Below are positions 24,231 to 36,843 of a stretch of 64,000 bases of DNA, piece after piece (the first letter of the stretch is position 1; each line of letters begins with the position of its first letter). Source of the stretch: Blasia pusilla (lineage: Eukaryota > Marchantiophyta > Marchantiopsida > Blasiales); NCBI GenBank assembly GCA_050084515.1, contig CM114272.1, forward strand, positions 57,970,001 to 58,034,000. Reading direction: 5' to 3'. The position numbers were made by a program, and so were the translations under genes. The notes under the pieces were generated by a model, which was not told where the DNA came from, did no database searches, and saw only the letters and a list, made by a program, of their open reading frames with translations.

Positions 24231-25219
24231 TAGTCCAACTCAAGACTAAGGTTAGGGTTAGGGTTGCTTGTACATACCCTATATAATTGAAAAGGGGACC
24301 AACCTCCACTTATTCTCTCATTGCAAAATTTGTTCTCCATGGTGGTTTGTGTGTGTGAGTGAGGCGTTTTCCACGAGTTATGCTTGTTTAGCAGTTTTCC
24401 ACATTGTTTAGATATTACATGAGAGTATCCTAACTTGTTGGCGCCAATATAGGGAATCAACACTTTATCTTGTTAAAGAACGAGAGAGATAGGGATATGG
24501 GGCTCCAAAAAGAAGGCGATGAATCTTTAAAGCCAATGTCCCCATATTTGGTGCTAACAAAATAACATATGCTATCGCTAATCGTATCGCCGAAGTAATG
24601 GTGCGATAAGTCATAGTTCAATTTTTTTGCACCTTGCATCTTTAGTAGATTGGAGTGGTTATTGCATTTTGTGAGAGAGGCATATTGGAAGAGATATCTA
24701 ATCCAAAATCGTCCTACCACGTCTAAAACTGGGGATCTACATTTAGAAAGAATAAGTAAACAACATTAGGAAAAAGTTAAGCACAAGGAGTTGCCTCGAA
24801 GATCACCTAGAGGGTCCTGAAACCCTCTACCTTGATCAAATTTTCGTAAAGAAGAATAAGAGAAAAGCCTATTTCCACAAACAATGTCTTATTGAGACCA
24901 ATCACAAGAGGGAAAGAAGAACCCAAAAACTCAATTGGGAACCCGCTTGCCATAGAAGGATTCTTTCCTACTTTGAGAATTGAGGTAGATCTCACGCAAG
25001 GACCTTTACCGCCATTTTCATGAGGAATCAATCCTTTTTCCGAAGAGGAGGTTCACCACGTAATGGCCCAGCCCAGGAAATCCATGCTAAGTTATCATGC
25101 CTTTGGAGGAAGTCAGAGAGATTAAGTTGAAAACTTTTTATTATAACTAACCCATATGGAAAATGGAAAAAGGGAAGGCAAAAAGGAACAACTGTTGTGA
25201 GTTTTCCCGAGGTTGTTGA

Positions 25220-26265
25220 AAAAAACAAGCTAGTCAATGGTATGATTATTGGGTGATTTTTTTTGAAGTTTTCAAGCATGAGTTATGGGATTTGGAGTTT
25301 GAAGATAATCATCTCTCAAAACTTCACCACTTGAAGAGAAAGAAGAAAATAACGCTACGGGAGTATACCCAAAGGTTTCCTACTCTTGTGAGCAAGTTGA
25401 TAAACATTGATGTGTCCCAATTGGTAGACTAGTTTATATCCATATTATCCAAAGGAATGGATCGCTATTGCAAAAGAGGGTAGAGGAATTCTTTGGAAGC
25501 ATTCATCACTTCTACTGAAGGTTTTGAGGCTTTGAAGAAATCTCACCGAACAAGACAAAAGAAATACCAACAGACCCAATCCTTGTTGTATGATTCTTCT
25601 TCCAAACTCTTTTTCTTTGTATGCAAGTTATGAAAAAGACTCAAGAGGCTCCGATGGCTATGGTGATCGTAGGTCTCGGTCTCAACGAAAGAAGAAAGGA
25701 ACGAAACCTTCAAGTTTAGGAACCTTCCAATGCACAACAAAGCAATGGTTCCTTATGGAAGTCCTTCAGGCCTATTAGAAAGATGAAAATTGAAGGGGGA
25801 AATAGTTTGCAAAATGAAAATTGTAGTTTGCATGCCAAAAGGATCCGCACATGAAGCCGAGAATGTTGTGACCAAGCATTTGATACACCTCATGCTGTAA
25901 TCAAAGGCATACATCCCAAGAGTGTGTTGTAACCTTGGAATTCAAATAGGTACAAGAGGACCTAATGAATGAAGAAGGATGGGTGGAATATGAGTATGGG
26001 AAGGGTGCTATATTTTGCAAGCAAAATTTAATCCTAACACCAACAGCAATTGGATTTCGAGGTATATACCTTCAAAATTTGGAAAGTCAAGGCTTCTTTG
26101 ATAAATCATGGGGCTTGTGGCGTTTACCCCTCCAACGAAGAGAGAAAGTTGCTATAACTATGGTATTATGGGTCACTAGGCTAATAAGTGTCCCAACCCC
26201 AAAAGACAAGTAGGGCTGAGTCCATTATGTGGAAATTGTAAGAAAAGGATAACAAAGTGCAATGG
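25220..26265 (+). pseudogene. gypsy gag remnant with zinc knuckle
   Basis: Gag packages the retrotransposon RNA. The segment near 25240-25430 fits the retrotransposon gag helical domain (WVIFFEVFKHELWDLEF, then TLREYTQRFPTLVSKLI), with stops. At 26150-26191 a CCHC knuckle has exact spacing, but the second cysteine is Tyr (CYNYGIMGH) and the codon after His is TAG. A second CGNC pair follows at about 26236. The damaged knuckle and several in-frame stops mark it as dead. Confidence 0.6.
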
Positions 26266-26894
26266 AATGCCTTGAGCCAAAGGAACCTTGACTTTTGGTG
26301 AAATATATATCATCTGCATCCCCCCAAACAAAAGCTACAAATGAAGTCATCATGCAATTGATTAGGGTGGATGAAGTCCCCTCGTTGAAAGCAAAGAAGA
26401 CGGTTCAAATTTAAGAAGAAGATACAATCAGTCCAAAAAAATATTATGAGTGGCCTCCCAAGGCCTTAACAAATGTCCTGAAGTTTCAGACACAATCAAA
26501 GAATAAGGTTAACAATGAGCAAAAAAAGGGCAAATCGGATCTACGAAAGAAAGAGGAAAAGGGAGATTAGAGTTAGAACTTCCGCAATGGGAAAGCAATT
26601 TTGAATGGGGATGTTGATTTACCCTTTGACTGAAACCACCCAAAGTACTTCCACCAAGATGTGGAAGCATATGTACGAAGGTATATCCACGAAGAATAGC
26701 CACGTCAACCTTCAAAAACTTCGACGAACAACGAAGAGTCTTCGGTGGTCATCACATTGATATTACCTCTTTTTTCTTATGGATTTGGCAAATACCTGCG
26801 CTAACATATCCCTTCTCCAGCTCTTAATGGATAATCAAGTCTAGGAGAAAATCCTCCAACAATGAAAAGTTGGTGAGAAAATAACCAAGAAGTT

Positions 26895-27335
26895 AGGGCA
26901 AGATCTACCTATAGTGGATTTATTCCAAATAAAAGTAGAGTACCTAAAAGCTCACAAGGTGGAAGTAGAGATCGATGGACATACCATCATGAAGGTGCCT
27001 ATATATTCAGGAAATGGAATTAATATTATGATAGAACAGATAGCCCATGCTCTCGGGTATACTCAATAAGAGACAACCGATAAATATTTATGGTACGTAG
27101 GCCAATCACGGCTAAGATCCTTAGGCCAAGTAAGGCAAGTGTTGACTATTATTGCGAGAGTACCATTCCTTTTGGATAACTTAGTGCTACTTCCTCTTAC
27201 AACCACATGCTATCTTCTTCTCATAGGGCGACCATGGATATATGGCGCCCAAGTAAAACAAATTGGAAAGGAAGATGTTTCATGTTTCAACCTCCCGGAA
27301 GTTCGACAAAGAAGCAATCATGTAAGATTCATGTG
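26895..27335 (+). pseudogene. gypsy aspartic protease remnant
   Basis: The retroviral-type protease that matures Gag-Pol. The segment VEVEIDGHTIMKVPIYSG (about 26959-27012) aligns with the active-site strand. The catalytic Asp of the D-S/T-G triad is Tyr here (TAT at 27004-27006). The downstream hallmark LLIGRPWIY is kept near 27216-27242. A stop occurs at 27067-27069. Both the lost Asp and the stop make it inactive. Confidence 0.65.
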
Positions 27336-27535
27336 TGCAAATAATATAAGAAGTTAAATGCTACTACTCTTCATGATCATCACTCTTTGAACTTTACCAA
27401 TACCATCACAGACAATGTTGTTGAGCATCAACGATATACTTTCTTCGATGGATATTTTGGATATAACCAATTATTAATCTAGGAGAAGGATTGCCACTTG
27501 ACCACCTTCACCATGGACTCATTTTTTCACATGGC

Positions 27536-27876
27536 AAAATCAAGCAAAACATTCCACATAAAGCCAACTATCATGGAAAACATAATACAAATCTACAAAA
27601 TATAATTTCCACCTAAACGGAGTTAAAATCTTGGATTGTAGTGTATTATAACCTCTTGACAAATATCTTGTGATTGTATTATAGTATAATTCTAGATATC
27701 TTAATATTGTATGAGTTTTAGTGCTTCTCTTATAACGTCTCTTTTTTGTAAAAAAAAAAAAAGTGTGGAAATATTATGAGTAGTAGTCATTGAGTTCAAC
27801 TAATGTTTTTATTTCCAACACAATTATCAAAATCGTGCATAATATAGGTCAATTGTTCAAAATCTTTAATGTTTTT
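27536..27876. other. AT-rich sequence, no gene recognised
   Basis: No coding region is seen. An A-run of about 14 near 27750 may mark an old polyadenylated insertion, but no target-site duplication was fixed. Confidence 0.3.
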
Positions 27877-27879
27877 CCT

Positions 27880-27920
27880 TTAATAAATGTCTTTCTTTCC
27901 CACATATTGACTAAAGTAAA

Positions 27921-27976
<56 letters not shown>

Positions 27977-28034
27977 AGACATTTATTAATGTTATTATAT
28001 GGGAAAGAAAGACATTTATTAATGTTATTATATC
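27880..28034. repeat. (AT)n tract inside an inverted repeat, with tandem arm
   Basis: A perfect AT tract of about 51 bp (27922-27972) sits between inverted arms. TTAATAAATGTCTTTCTTTC starts at 27880. Its reverse complement GAAAGAAAGACATTTATTAA lies near 28003-28022. The right arm is partly doubled: GAAAGACATTTATTAATG occurs at about 27974 and again at 28007. The whole unit would fold into a cruciform or long hairpin. Confidence 0.8.
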
Positions 28035-29862
28035 CAATAATATTATAGGGATCTCATATGAGACAATGTTTAAAATCATGGAACTTATAGTAAGATGACT
28101 GATCATGATCATCATGCTAAGTAATCCCAACGACCCTCTAGTAGAAAGTGATCGACATCTTGAAGTTTCATTATCTGGACTACTCTTTAGAGCTGGAAAA
28201 ACATGATAGGGATCAAGAAGTTGGATGATCTCGATCATATTCTTCGTGCATGGCTTTATTAAGATCTTAGTCTTTATTGATTTCCATCACACGTTGCATT
28301 GCATTTAAAGTGAAATTAGTTAAATGTCTTTTAAAGTCATCGAGAATAAAAAAAAGTTGACCATTAAGGCAATTAGGATCAATAGTGATTATTAGTTGTA
28401 ATCGCTTTTGTTGAAATAGGCGAAAGCTATAAAATAAGTCAAAGCATAAAATTTAGGAGAACAAAAATTTTGATATTTATTCACACCAAGTTTTGAGAAC
28501 TTACTCATTTTTTGCAATTTTTAATGTGTTTGAGGTTGAAAATTTTATACGTGGAAGTCTACGTAGAAATGATTATGTGGAGTTGTTGGAATGACTATGG
28601 TGAATAAATAATAAGCATTGCAAGTGAATATTCTCTAGTTGCTATTGTTGGATTCTCGATATCCACTTCTGTCAACACCATTGATTTGATCGGCCCCCTT
28701 GTATGAGGAGAAGCCTACATTAATGGTTCCGATTTAGACGTCGAAGGAGTTATAGTAATATGACGTAGATGGTTTATGGAGTAGCGATACTAGGATTATC
28801 TGACCATATATTGCATCAAGGTGCGGACCATCATAATGCGTCGCGGGAATAAGGAAGCGTTGCCCCTGTTATGCCAAGAAAATGGGGGTGTGGGGACGTA
28901 GCCTATGGAAACATTGTCTTATAAATAGAAATAAAGAAAAAAGGGTAAAAAACCCTAGTTTCCCGAGTGGTGAATTAGTCAAGAGCCGCAGCGGTAGCGT
29001 ATTCTCGTATGTCCAGTTATCTCCATGTTCACGTTCTATCAAAGCTCTTTTGTGAGCGCGTGGATGGAGCCACTTTATATCTCCAAGATCTGTAACATAA
29101 CTCACTGATTTCCTCACATTTTGTTTTCTCGTAACTATATCCCCTTTTATATCACCGAATCCCCTTAAATACTAGTAAGCAACCCCTAACGATAAATTTT
29201 TTTACCTTGCTTGGAAGTCCATCATATTTCCACCATTGGCTTAGATGCGATATCCAAAGCTTTATGATTTTGACCACTTCTCACTTAAAAAGATGATCAT
29301 TTAGAACCTTTCCTCCAAATTTATTTTTTTTGGGCCATAATTTAAAACCTTGCTACATCTTTTCGAAATTTAGTACCACATATCATGTTTCGACACTCTC
29401 CTTTTGCCATGGCCAACTTGCAACCTTTATGCCAAAGTCATATGTGAATGAGTTCAATATTCAATGGTATACTTATGCAGTACTTATGTATTTATAATGG
29501 TCTATTCCATTAGCAAATATTACCCCTTTGAATTCATGAAAGTTAGCTCCTTTCACAACATGTATTATATTATGATAATGAGGCGAATGATTAGTGCAAT
29601 TTTTTTTTAAAAAATATTCACAAATCTATATTTTCTAGATGCCAAATATCAACATGAGAAGAGTTTGCAAAATGAAGGGGCATGCTTGCAAAAAAAAAAA
29701 GACTAAAATCATCCTTAGGATGGACATGGATGAACAAATTTGGATATGTCCACTTCCATGGATTTCAAAAGATAGGGGTCACACTTATAGTTTATGGTAG
29801 AAGGCAAGAAAATGTTGAATAGGGCAATAAGGGGAAGGGAGTGGAGGTGGAAAAAAAGAGGA
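28035..29862. other. unassigned sequence
   Basis: No gene is recognised; only short frames are present. A purine-rich run just before 29863 (AGGGGAAGGGAGTGGAGG at about 29831) could be the polypurine tract of a gypsy element ending at the adjacent LTR, in which case the LTR would be a 3' LTR. Confidence 0.3.
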
Positions 29863-30430
<568 letters not shown>

Positions 30431-31004
30431 TACAAGAGTGATGGCAGTACCGTCATTATCACAGACATCATGACGTCTTGTCTTGGGTCACACAATGGAC
30501 CTGAACTGCTTGGCATGGATTTTTAGCTAAGGAGTAGCAGAGCACCATCATTTTCAGAAGCGATAGATCATAGCTATTACATTGGTGAGCCCCATGCCTA
30601 TCGAGATACTTAAGGCAATGGCTGGGGGCGAGACCTGAGGACATCCACCACCATGGGTGATTGAGAGAGATCCCCTTGGACTTCTTAGGATGTTTTGCAT
30701 GTACGCTATGAGAAAATAGCCACAACATTGAGTGTGGTTCCAAGAAATTCACATTGGGGAGATCCGATTTTATAATTTTTTGTAGGAGAGCAGTCGAGTT
30801 CAGTTGTTTGAGACGGGGTTGCACCATAGCAACCACCGGCACCGGCGCTAGAGAGTCCTACCGTAGTCTCGATGAAGACTTCGAAGCCTGATATGGGCCC
30901 TAAGTTGACAAGAGGAGAGCGGCGCTAGATACATCAATTCCGTAGGAGTCATAGGAGTTGTTTTGCATTTAGCATGCATGATTTGGAAACCCTAAAAGGG
31001 TCAT

Positions 31005-33405
31005 GTGATCCGCATTGAGTTGTCAAGCGACACGCCAATCTTCCGACGACCCTACAGGTATAGTGGCATGGAGAAGGCTTTGATTCAGAGTAGGAGCGAA
31101 GACTCGGTTAGAGCAGGACTAGTGGAGATGTCACACGGAGACTTTTCATCTGCCACTATCATGCCCACCAAGAAGGATGTGCATGACAATTGGAAGGATA
31201 GGCGGATGTGTAGAGATTATCGACCTATCAATCGGCAAACGAAGTCCAATAGGTATGCCATGCCTACCCGTGAGGATATCTTTGATGCTATTGGGCATGC
31301 AAAAGTCTTCAATTTATAAGATCTTTTAGCCGGGTTCCATCACATGCCTATCAGATTAGAGGACATGCAGAATACGACATTTTGGTACATCGATCCTCAC
31401 GGGGAGGATTGCTTGTACCACATGCGGTTCTTAACACTTGGGTTTAAGAGTGCCCTGGATGAGTTTTAGAGGGTCATGGATAGGATCTTGGCAAGTCAAG
31501 ATTTCGCTAGGTGTTATATTGATGACATCGTAGTCTTTTGCGCCATGGTTGAGGAGCATGGGCGACATCTGGAAGAGGTGTTTCAACGATTCCAGGTACA
31601 TAGGCTGTAGCTACATCCGGGCAAGTGCAAATTCTTCTATGACTAGATTGAGTACTTGGGTCATACGATATTCACCAAGGGGCCTTGGTGTGCAACCTAC
31701 AAATATAAAGGTTGTTTCATGCATTCCACACCCTACAAATATGAGTTGAGATTGTGCATTCATGGGATGGCAAACTTCTATCGACGATACGTCAAGGTGA
31801 TCATTCTGATTGCAAAGTCGTTGACCTTGTTGCCCAAGGTGGATCAAGAGTGGCAATGTGGGGATGAGCAAGAGAGAGCATTTCATCTACTCAATGACCG
31901 ATGGTCGTCTGCACCCATATTGAGGAGACCGATCAAGGGGCATCCTTTCAGTTGCATACCAATCGGAGCATTGGGGCTTGGATTCGTGCTCACCATGCAT
32001 GACGATGATGGTTGAGAGTTTGTGGTGGCTTATGCTAGTCACTAGAACAACGTTGCAGAGGCAAAGTATAGCTCGTATGAGAGGAGTGCTTGGTTGCAGC
32101 GTGGGCTGTCTCATTTTAGATGTTATTTATTTGGCAACCCCTTTCCCATCATTGCTGATCATCAGCTCCTTAAGTGGTTGATGGAGTCCGACAAGCTTAC
32201 AAGGAAGCTTGCGAGGTAGGCTCTGTTGTTGTAGGAGTATGATTTTCACATGGTGCACAGATCGGAGATGCTTAACCAAGATGTTGATGGTTTGAGTCGT
32301 AATCCATGCTTGAGTCATCGAGATGCGACATGAGCTCGTTGGCATGAAGAGAGTGATAAGGAGTTGGTGCCACGATGGCACCAATCAGCCTATTTGGGCT
32401 GAGACTTTGATGGAGAGTCCTTAGATCCAAAGGCCGGTGAGGACATGACAGGTGGCCGAGATATTCACGACGATGGAGTAGTCTTGGAGTGCCTGCATAC
32501 AAGTATTGTCGCGAGCACAGTGGGTGCTAGAGAGCGGGATCAGATCCTACTACGAGCTAGACGGTTTTGGTGAGAAAGGACACATATGTTGCGAGTTTGG
32601 GAGGATGGTAGAGTACGTGTAGTGCCTCATCCTTCATAGAGAGCAAGTTTGGTGCATCATGTCCATAAGGAGTTGGGTCATTTTGGAGTGAAATAGACGT
32701 CTGACTTGCTCTCGGATCTGATATTATAGCGGAGAGGCATGTATGAATGATGCTATCTTGAAGTTCTCTAGTTTCTTGCTAGATGCATTGTGTGTGATTG
32801 AGTCCGAGTATCATTCAAGGCTCCGACTCGATAGTTGCATCCACTTTCGATCAGGGGTTTAGTTTATAAATGGAGTTTGGATTTTGGAGAACCTTTGCCT
32901 TTGATGGCGCGCCATACTCGTTATGTGTTGGTGATGGTCGAGCACTTCTCGAAGTGGAAAGAGTTGGTTGCATTTCTTGACAAAGCGATTGAGGTAGTAG
33001 CGTATACCTTCCTAAATCGAGTGTTGAGACATACCGGCGCACCAGTTGAGGTGTTGACAAACCAGAGTACAGAGTTTTGCGTGGACTTTGAGGCCTTGTG
33101 TGATCACGCGCTGATTGACCACCGCACCACTTCTTGAGATCATCCTCAGGAAAATGGACTAGCGAAGAGGGTTTTGTAGATGATGAAGAGAGGATTACAC
33201 ACGTATGGCTTGCAGAGAGATCACCTAAGAGATTAGGACCTCCAGTTTCCGTGGTTGGCATGGGATATAGATTCAGCAGGCATGCATCCTTATCGTCTTT
33301 CTCAAGGTACTTGCTACTTTATGGCATAAATTTGTTAATACAAGGTCAAAATGGGATTTGTAATTTCCTAAATTTTCAAAATGATGGAGCCGGAATTTAC
33401 CTGTA
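31005..33405 (+). pseudogene. Ty3/gypsy pol remnant (RT-RNaseH-integrase)
   Basis: Reverse transcriptase: FRRPYRYSGMEKALIQSR near 31038-31091, KDRRMCRDYRPINRQTKSNR near 31197-31256, and the active-site YIDDIV at about 31516-31533. RNaseH: ILRRPIKGHPF near 31919, LADHQLLKW-like text at about 32149-32180, VDGLSRNPC near 32284. Integrase: WSLDFGEPLPLMARHTRYVL from about 32876, VEHFSKWKEL near 32938, TNQSTEFCVDFEAL near 33058, and HPQENGLAKRVL near 33143. At about 33220-33260 the frame shifts and continues as GYRFSRHASLSS. Stops occur at 31318, 31467, 32029, 32218, 33136 and elsewhere. No chromodomain or 3' LTR follows directly. Confidence 0.85.
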
Positions 33406-34172
33406 AGCCATTTTATTCTTAAAGGTTCATCTTAAATAAAGTTTTAAAGAGATGTAGCCATGATGAAAGGAGGTGTTGAACCTTGATAACCCTGATGTAT
33501 GGATGCAAGCATGTTGTCGAATGACTTACAAACCTTGAGAATGTGTTTTCGTCATTTGAAACAGTTGGCTCGGAGGCCAGGGTTGTTTCGGAGAGTAATG
33601 CCCACACCGTTTGAGAACTTGGCAATGGCACAACATCGAGATACGTTGAGGTATGTGACTATTCGGGGAGTTGGTTATCGACCTACTTTCGAATCGTTTT
33701 CGGCCAATATCTCAGCCTATACTTATGCGTTTGCTGAGATATTTAGTGCGTTGGAAGCGTCTTGAGATCAACTTTCCAACGCGCCATTACTTGTCCCAAA
33801 CGCATCTTGGAGCTCAACGTTATGGTCCTAAACACAGTCAGATTCTCCCAAACGCTAGTCATGTTCCAAACAGGTTCTCACCTCTTTGGCAACCAACCTC
33901 CAAGACTCAACTCATCTCAAGTCTCGGCTCGCGTTTGGTCTAGGTTTCCTGGTTCGACCATTAACGCATGAAACGCACAACTCTGTTCCGCGTTTCGTCT
34001 CTTAGACTTTTCCAAGAGACTCTTCCAAACGCAAACCTCAGTTCTTTGAGTTCTGATGCAAACCTGCGCGTTTTGGTGTGAGTTCTTTTGAGTCGACACT
34101 CTCTCTTCTCTCTTTTCTCTCTCTCCTTATGCGTCTTTCTCTCTCTCTCTTTGTTTGGTTATGAGGGTCTCT

Positions 34173-34255
<83 letters not shown>

Positions 34256-34430
34256 GTCTAGTCAATGATTCGGAATGAGCAAGCAACAAAAGCGAACGCG
34301 GGGTGATGCAGTGATCCTTGGTTGATCCAACTTCTTTTAGCATCATCGTATGATCCGTGTCTGCGTGCCGTTGGTCATGCTGAGTCTTTCCACCGAAATA
34401 ACCCATGCTATTTAGATATCATCTAGAAGG
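33406..34430. other. unassigned sequence with CT tract
   Basis: No gene is recognised. From about 33640 to 34090 the text repeats motifs such as CCAAACGC and CAACTTTCCAACGCGCCATTA, a sequence style often seen in plant LTR and leader regions. A CT-rich run starts near 34100. Confidence 0.3.
34176..34252. repeat. (CT)n microsatellite, 77 bp
   Basis: An uninterrupted CT dinucleotide run. The flanks are also pyrimidine-rich (34100-34160). Confidence 0.95.
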
Positions 34431-36720
34431 TCGATGATGTTTCCGAGTAGACGAGAGAACTGTTCGATGGAAATGGAAAGGCAAGATGTAGTCATTTGTG
34501 CTCCCACCGCAGTACTCGAGGCTATCTAAGATTAGAATTGGTTTCACGTGGCTCAGACACGACTTGCAACCTCTACCAGCCACTGTGTCGGAAGCTACCT
34601 GTCTCCAAGCAAATTCTTTTCTTTGTATCCCTCGGGGCCAGAAATATCCTCAATATGAAGATTAGACCATATATCCCCGATTTCAAGCTTCCTTTTGAGC
34701 ACTTCTACATCCATGCTGATGGTAGGCCGGTGTTGGACGAGTTGCAAAATAATCTTGATCTTACGAAATGGCACATGGAACCTCGCGGATGTCTCTCTAC
34801 AGATTCGGTAACACTTCCAGAAGCTCACTAAGGTACCAGTTGGCTTAAACGGAGGCACGAGATAGGGTGAAGCGCGCGGACCATCTACGGCAGATCACGT
34901 TCGAGTCGTGGTTCAAATGTAACAGTGCAGTCTGGCATACATTGAGGATGGTGAAACCTCTTATGCAGAAGGCATGGTCCGATTGAATCGATAGCTTTCT
35001 TGTCAAAATTATACAATTCTATGATCCACCTCTCCCAACTCTATGTCGAGTGGGATTAACCTGACAACGTTCTCCAATGCGTCGCATTACTCCAAAGGTG
35101 CACCGAATAAATTGACGGTACTCCGGGCATCCTTCTTGAGGAGGATTGCCCCCATTGCTTGCCTCCTAAATTCACCCATCTTAGATATCATGGTTAGTGG
35201 AAAAGCACTTGATTACGGGGATTTGCGAGTTGTGTTATTCTACTTCTGATGCAACTCAAAAGATCCAAATTCGTCCCATCTTGGGCTCGGGAATGAATGG
35301 CCATATGGTACTTTTTTTTATCATATCTGCCAGCTTCTTCACGGTGAGTGTGTGCCTGAGACAAGACATCAATTTTGAGAGTTCTATAAGTGTTATGAAG
35401 CTATTTTAATTACGGTGATCATCTTCGTTGAAGCGTATGGCTCGGGCACTATGATTCACATGTGGTGCTTCACACAACTTAACCTTTGTCGACCAAATCC
35501 CATAGCGTTGGGATAAGAGTCTCAACCTACAACTAGGAAGAACTTGAGACGGTTATAGGTAGTTCTACTAATATGTTTTAGATGTTGTTCCATTGGTACC
35601 GCATATTAGCTCGTCTTATACTCTAATAATTTGCTCATGTCTTGAAGGTACATTTATTGGAAGGAAGCGTGTGCAGACCAGGTTACAGCCCATACTGTCG
35701 TACTCTGCACACCTCTTTGGATTCAGCTGTTGTTTGTCCTCTAAGATTTGTTCTTACCATTCATTTTCATTGATTAATCCCGATCATCACAACCGACAAA
35801 CTTCTATCTTGATCTATGGGGAAAGAACTACAATCAAGGTTCATGAAGCGATAACGAAGGCCTGCATTCAGAAGGAGTCTACCTAATGGCAGAGCGGAAT
35901 TAGCATCCATCCATAACCAGGTTTGCCTTAAGTTTTCCTCCCTTAGAAGGAGGAGTTGCAAACCTCAATGCATAGATTGGCCTTCTGTTCATTCTTTTCT
36001 GAATAAATGGAAGTGCATGTAGTGCTGCAGATATTGTGGCACCGTGCTTTATTTTAGTCCTCGTTCAAGGATGGCTATTGTTGAGAGTCCAGTAAACCCA
36101 CCATATGCACTATGCAATGGGTTCCTGGAGAATTACATAATTCCTCGACCGAGTCACTTCCAAATATGTGATCTCTATGTTTCCAATGGACCTCGAGCCC
36201 ATGTATATGTCTACATGACCCCTTCATACATCAGGAAGTTGCTCATTGTAAACCTCCTTCAAATGCAACTATTATCTCTAGTCGCATGCAGAATAGGAGT
36301 CGAGAGTTAGTTCAACGGATTTCATCGGGGGCCTCTTTTTGTAACATCTCTACTAGATTCTTCCTTCATCGGCTTTAATATTTCCAAAAACTTGAATAAA
36401 TCTTATGAAGCAATGAGCCTAGCCCCGAGACGATTGATGCAGATGAATCTTCAAGTGAACCCTTTGTATAGAGACTACACAAATTCAATTGAGTTTCCGA
36501 GTCCTACTTCCGAATTGGTAGTTCTCCATCCAACTACAATCCAAAGAATACTAAAGGCTTTGCAAGATAAGGGCGATGTCACTCATAGTATGAGCCATGA
36601 CCCTTATCACCCCTTACTTGAATATCATGTAGGATGTGGCATACTCTTTGCCTGTATAAAGACGATCCTCAACTGATATTTTCAACAACGGTAGCATTTG
36701 TTTACATGGAAATGTATCCT
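34431..36720 (+). pseudogene. unknown protein pieces upstream of Pif1-like helicase
   Basis: Several plus-strand frames read like protein but match no family I know. One (34496-34828) contains IPDFKLPFEHFYIHADGRPV. A second (about 36035-36307) contains a CRYCGTV pair. A third (36392-36673) contains SPTSELVVLHPTTIQRILKA. Stops and frame changes separate them. Their order and common strand with the helicase that follows suggest parts of one large, multi-domain transposon protein. No HUH or transposase catalytic motif was found. Confidence 0.35.
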
Positions 36721-36843
36721 CTTGCATAGTTTACTCAATGATTCATCTATCACATCCCTTGATCCACGACTCATAATTGAGACTGACTGCTTTCCATTTT
36801 ATTCCCTTTCCATCGTGGTTTCTTCACATAATCATGTTCCTTT

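Larger units (their letters stand above)
24231..27535 (+). mobile_element. Ty3/gypsy retrotransposon remnant (gag-PR-RT part)
   Basis: Pieces in plus-strand order: a possible 5' LTR end with a TATATAA box near 24281; a primer-binding-like TTGGCGCCAATATAGGGAA at about 24439, typical of plant gypsy elements of the Tat/Athila side; gag with zinc knuckle; aspartic protease; and a short RT piece at 27424-27530 (FFDGYFGYNQLLI, then TTFTM). PR to RT is much shorter than in intact elements, so a deletion is likely. No RNaseH, integrase or 3' LTR was found. Frames are broken throughout, so it is inactive. Confidence 0.65.

Noticed and set aside
24249-24266. GGTTAGGGTTAGGGTT, telomere-like
   Set aside because: Only two to three units, not the usual plant TTTAGGG, and inside a retrotransposon-like leader.
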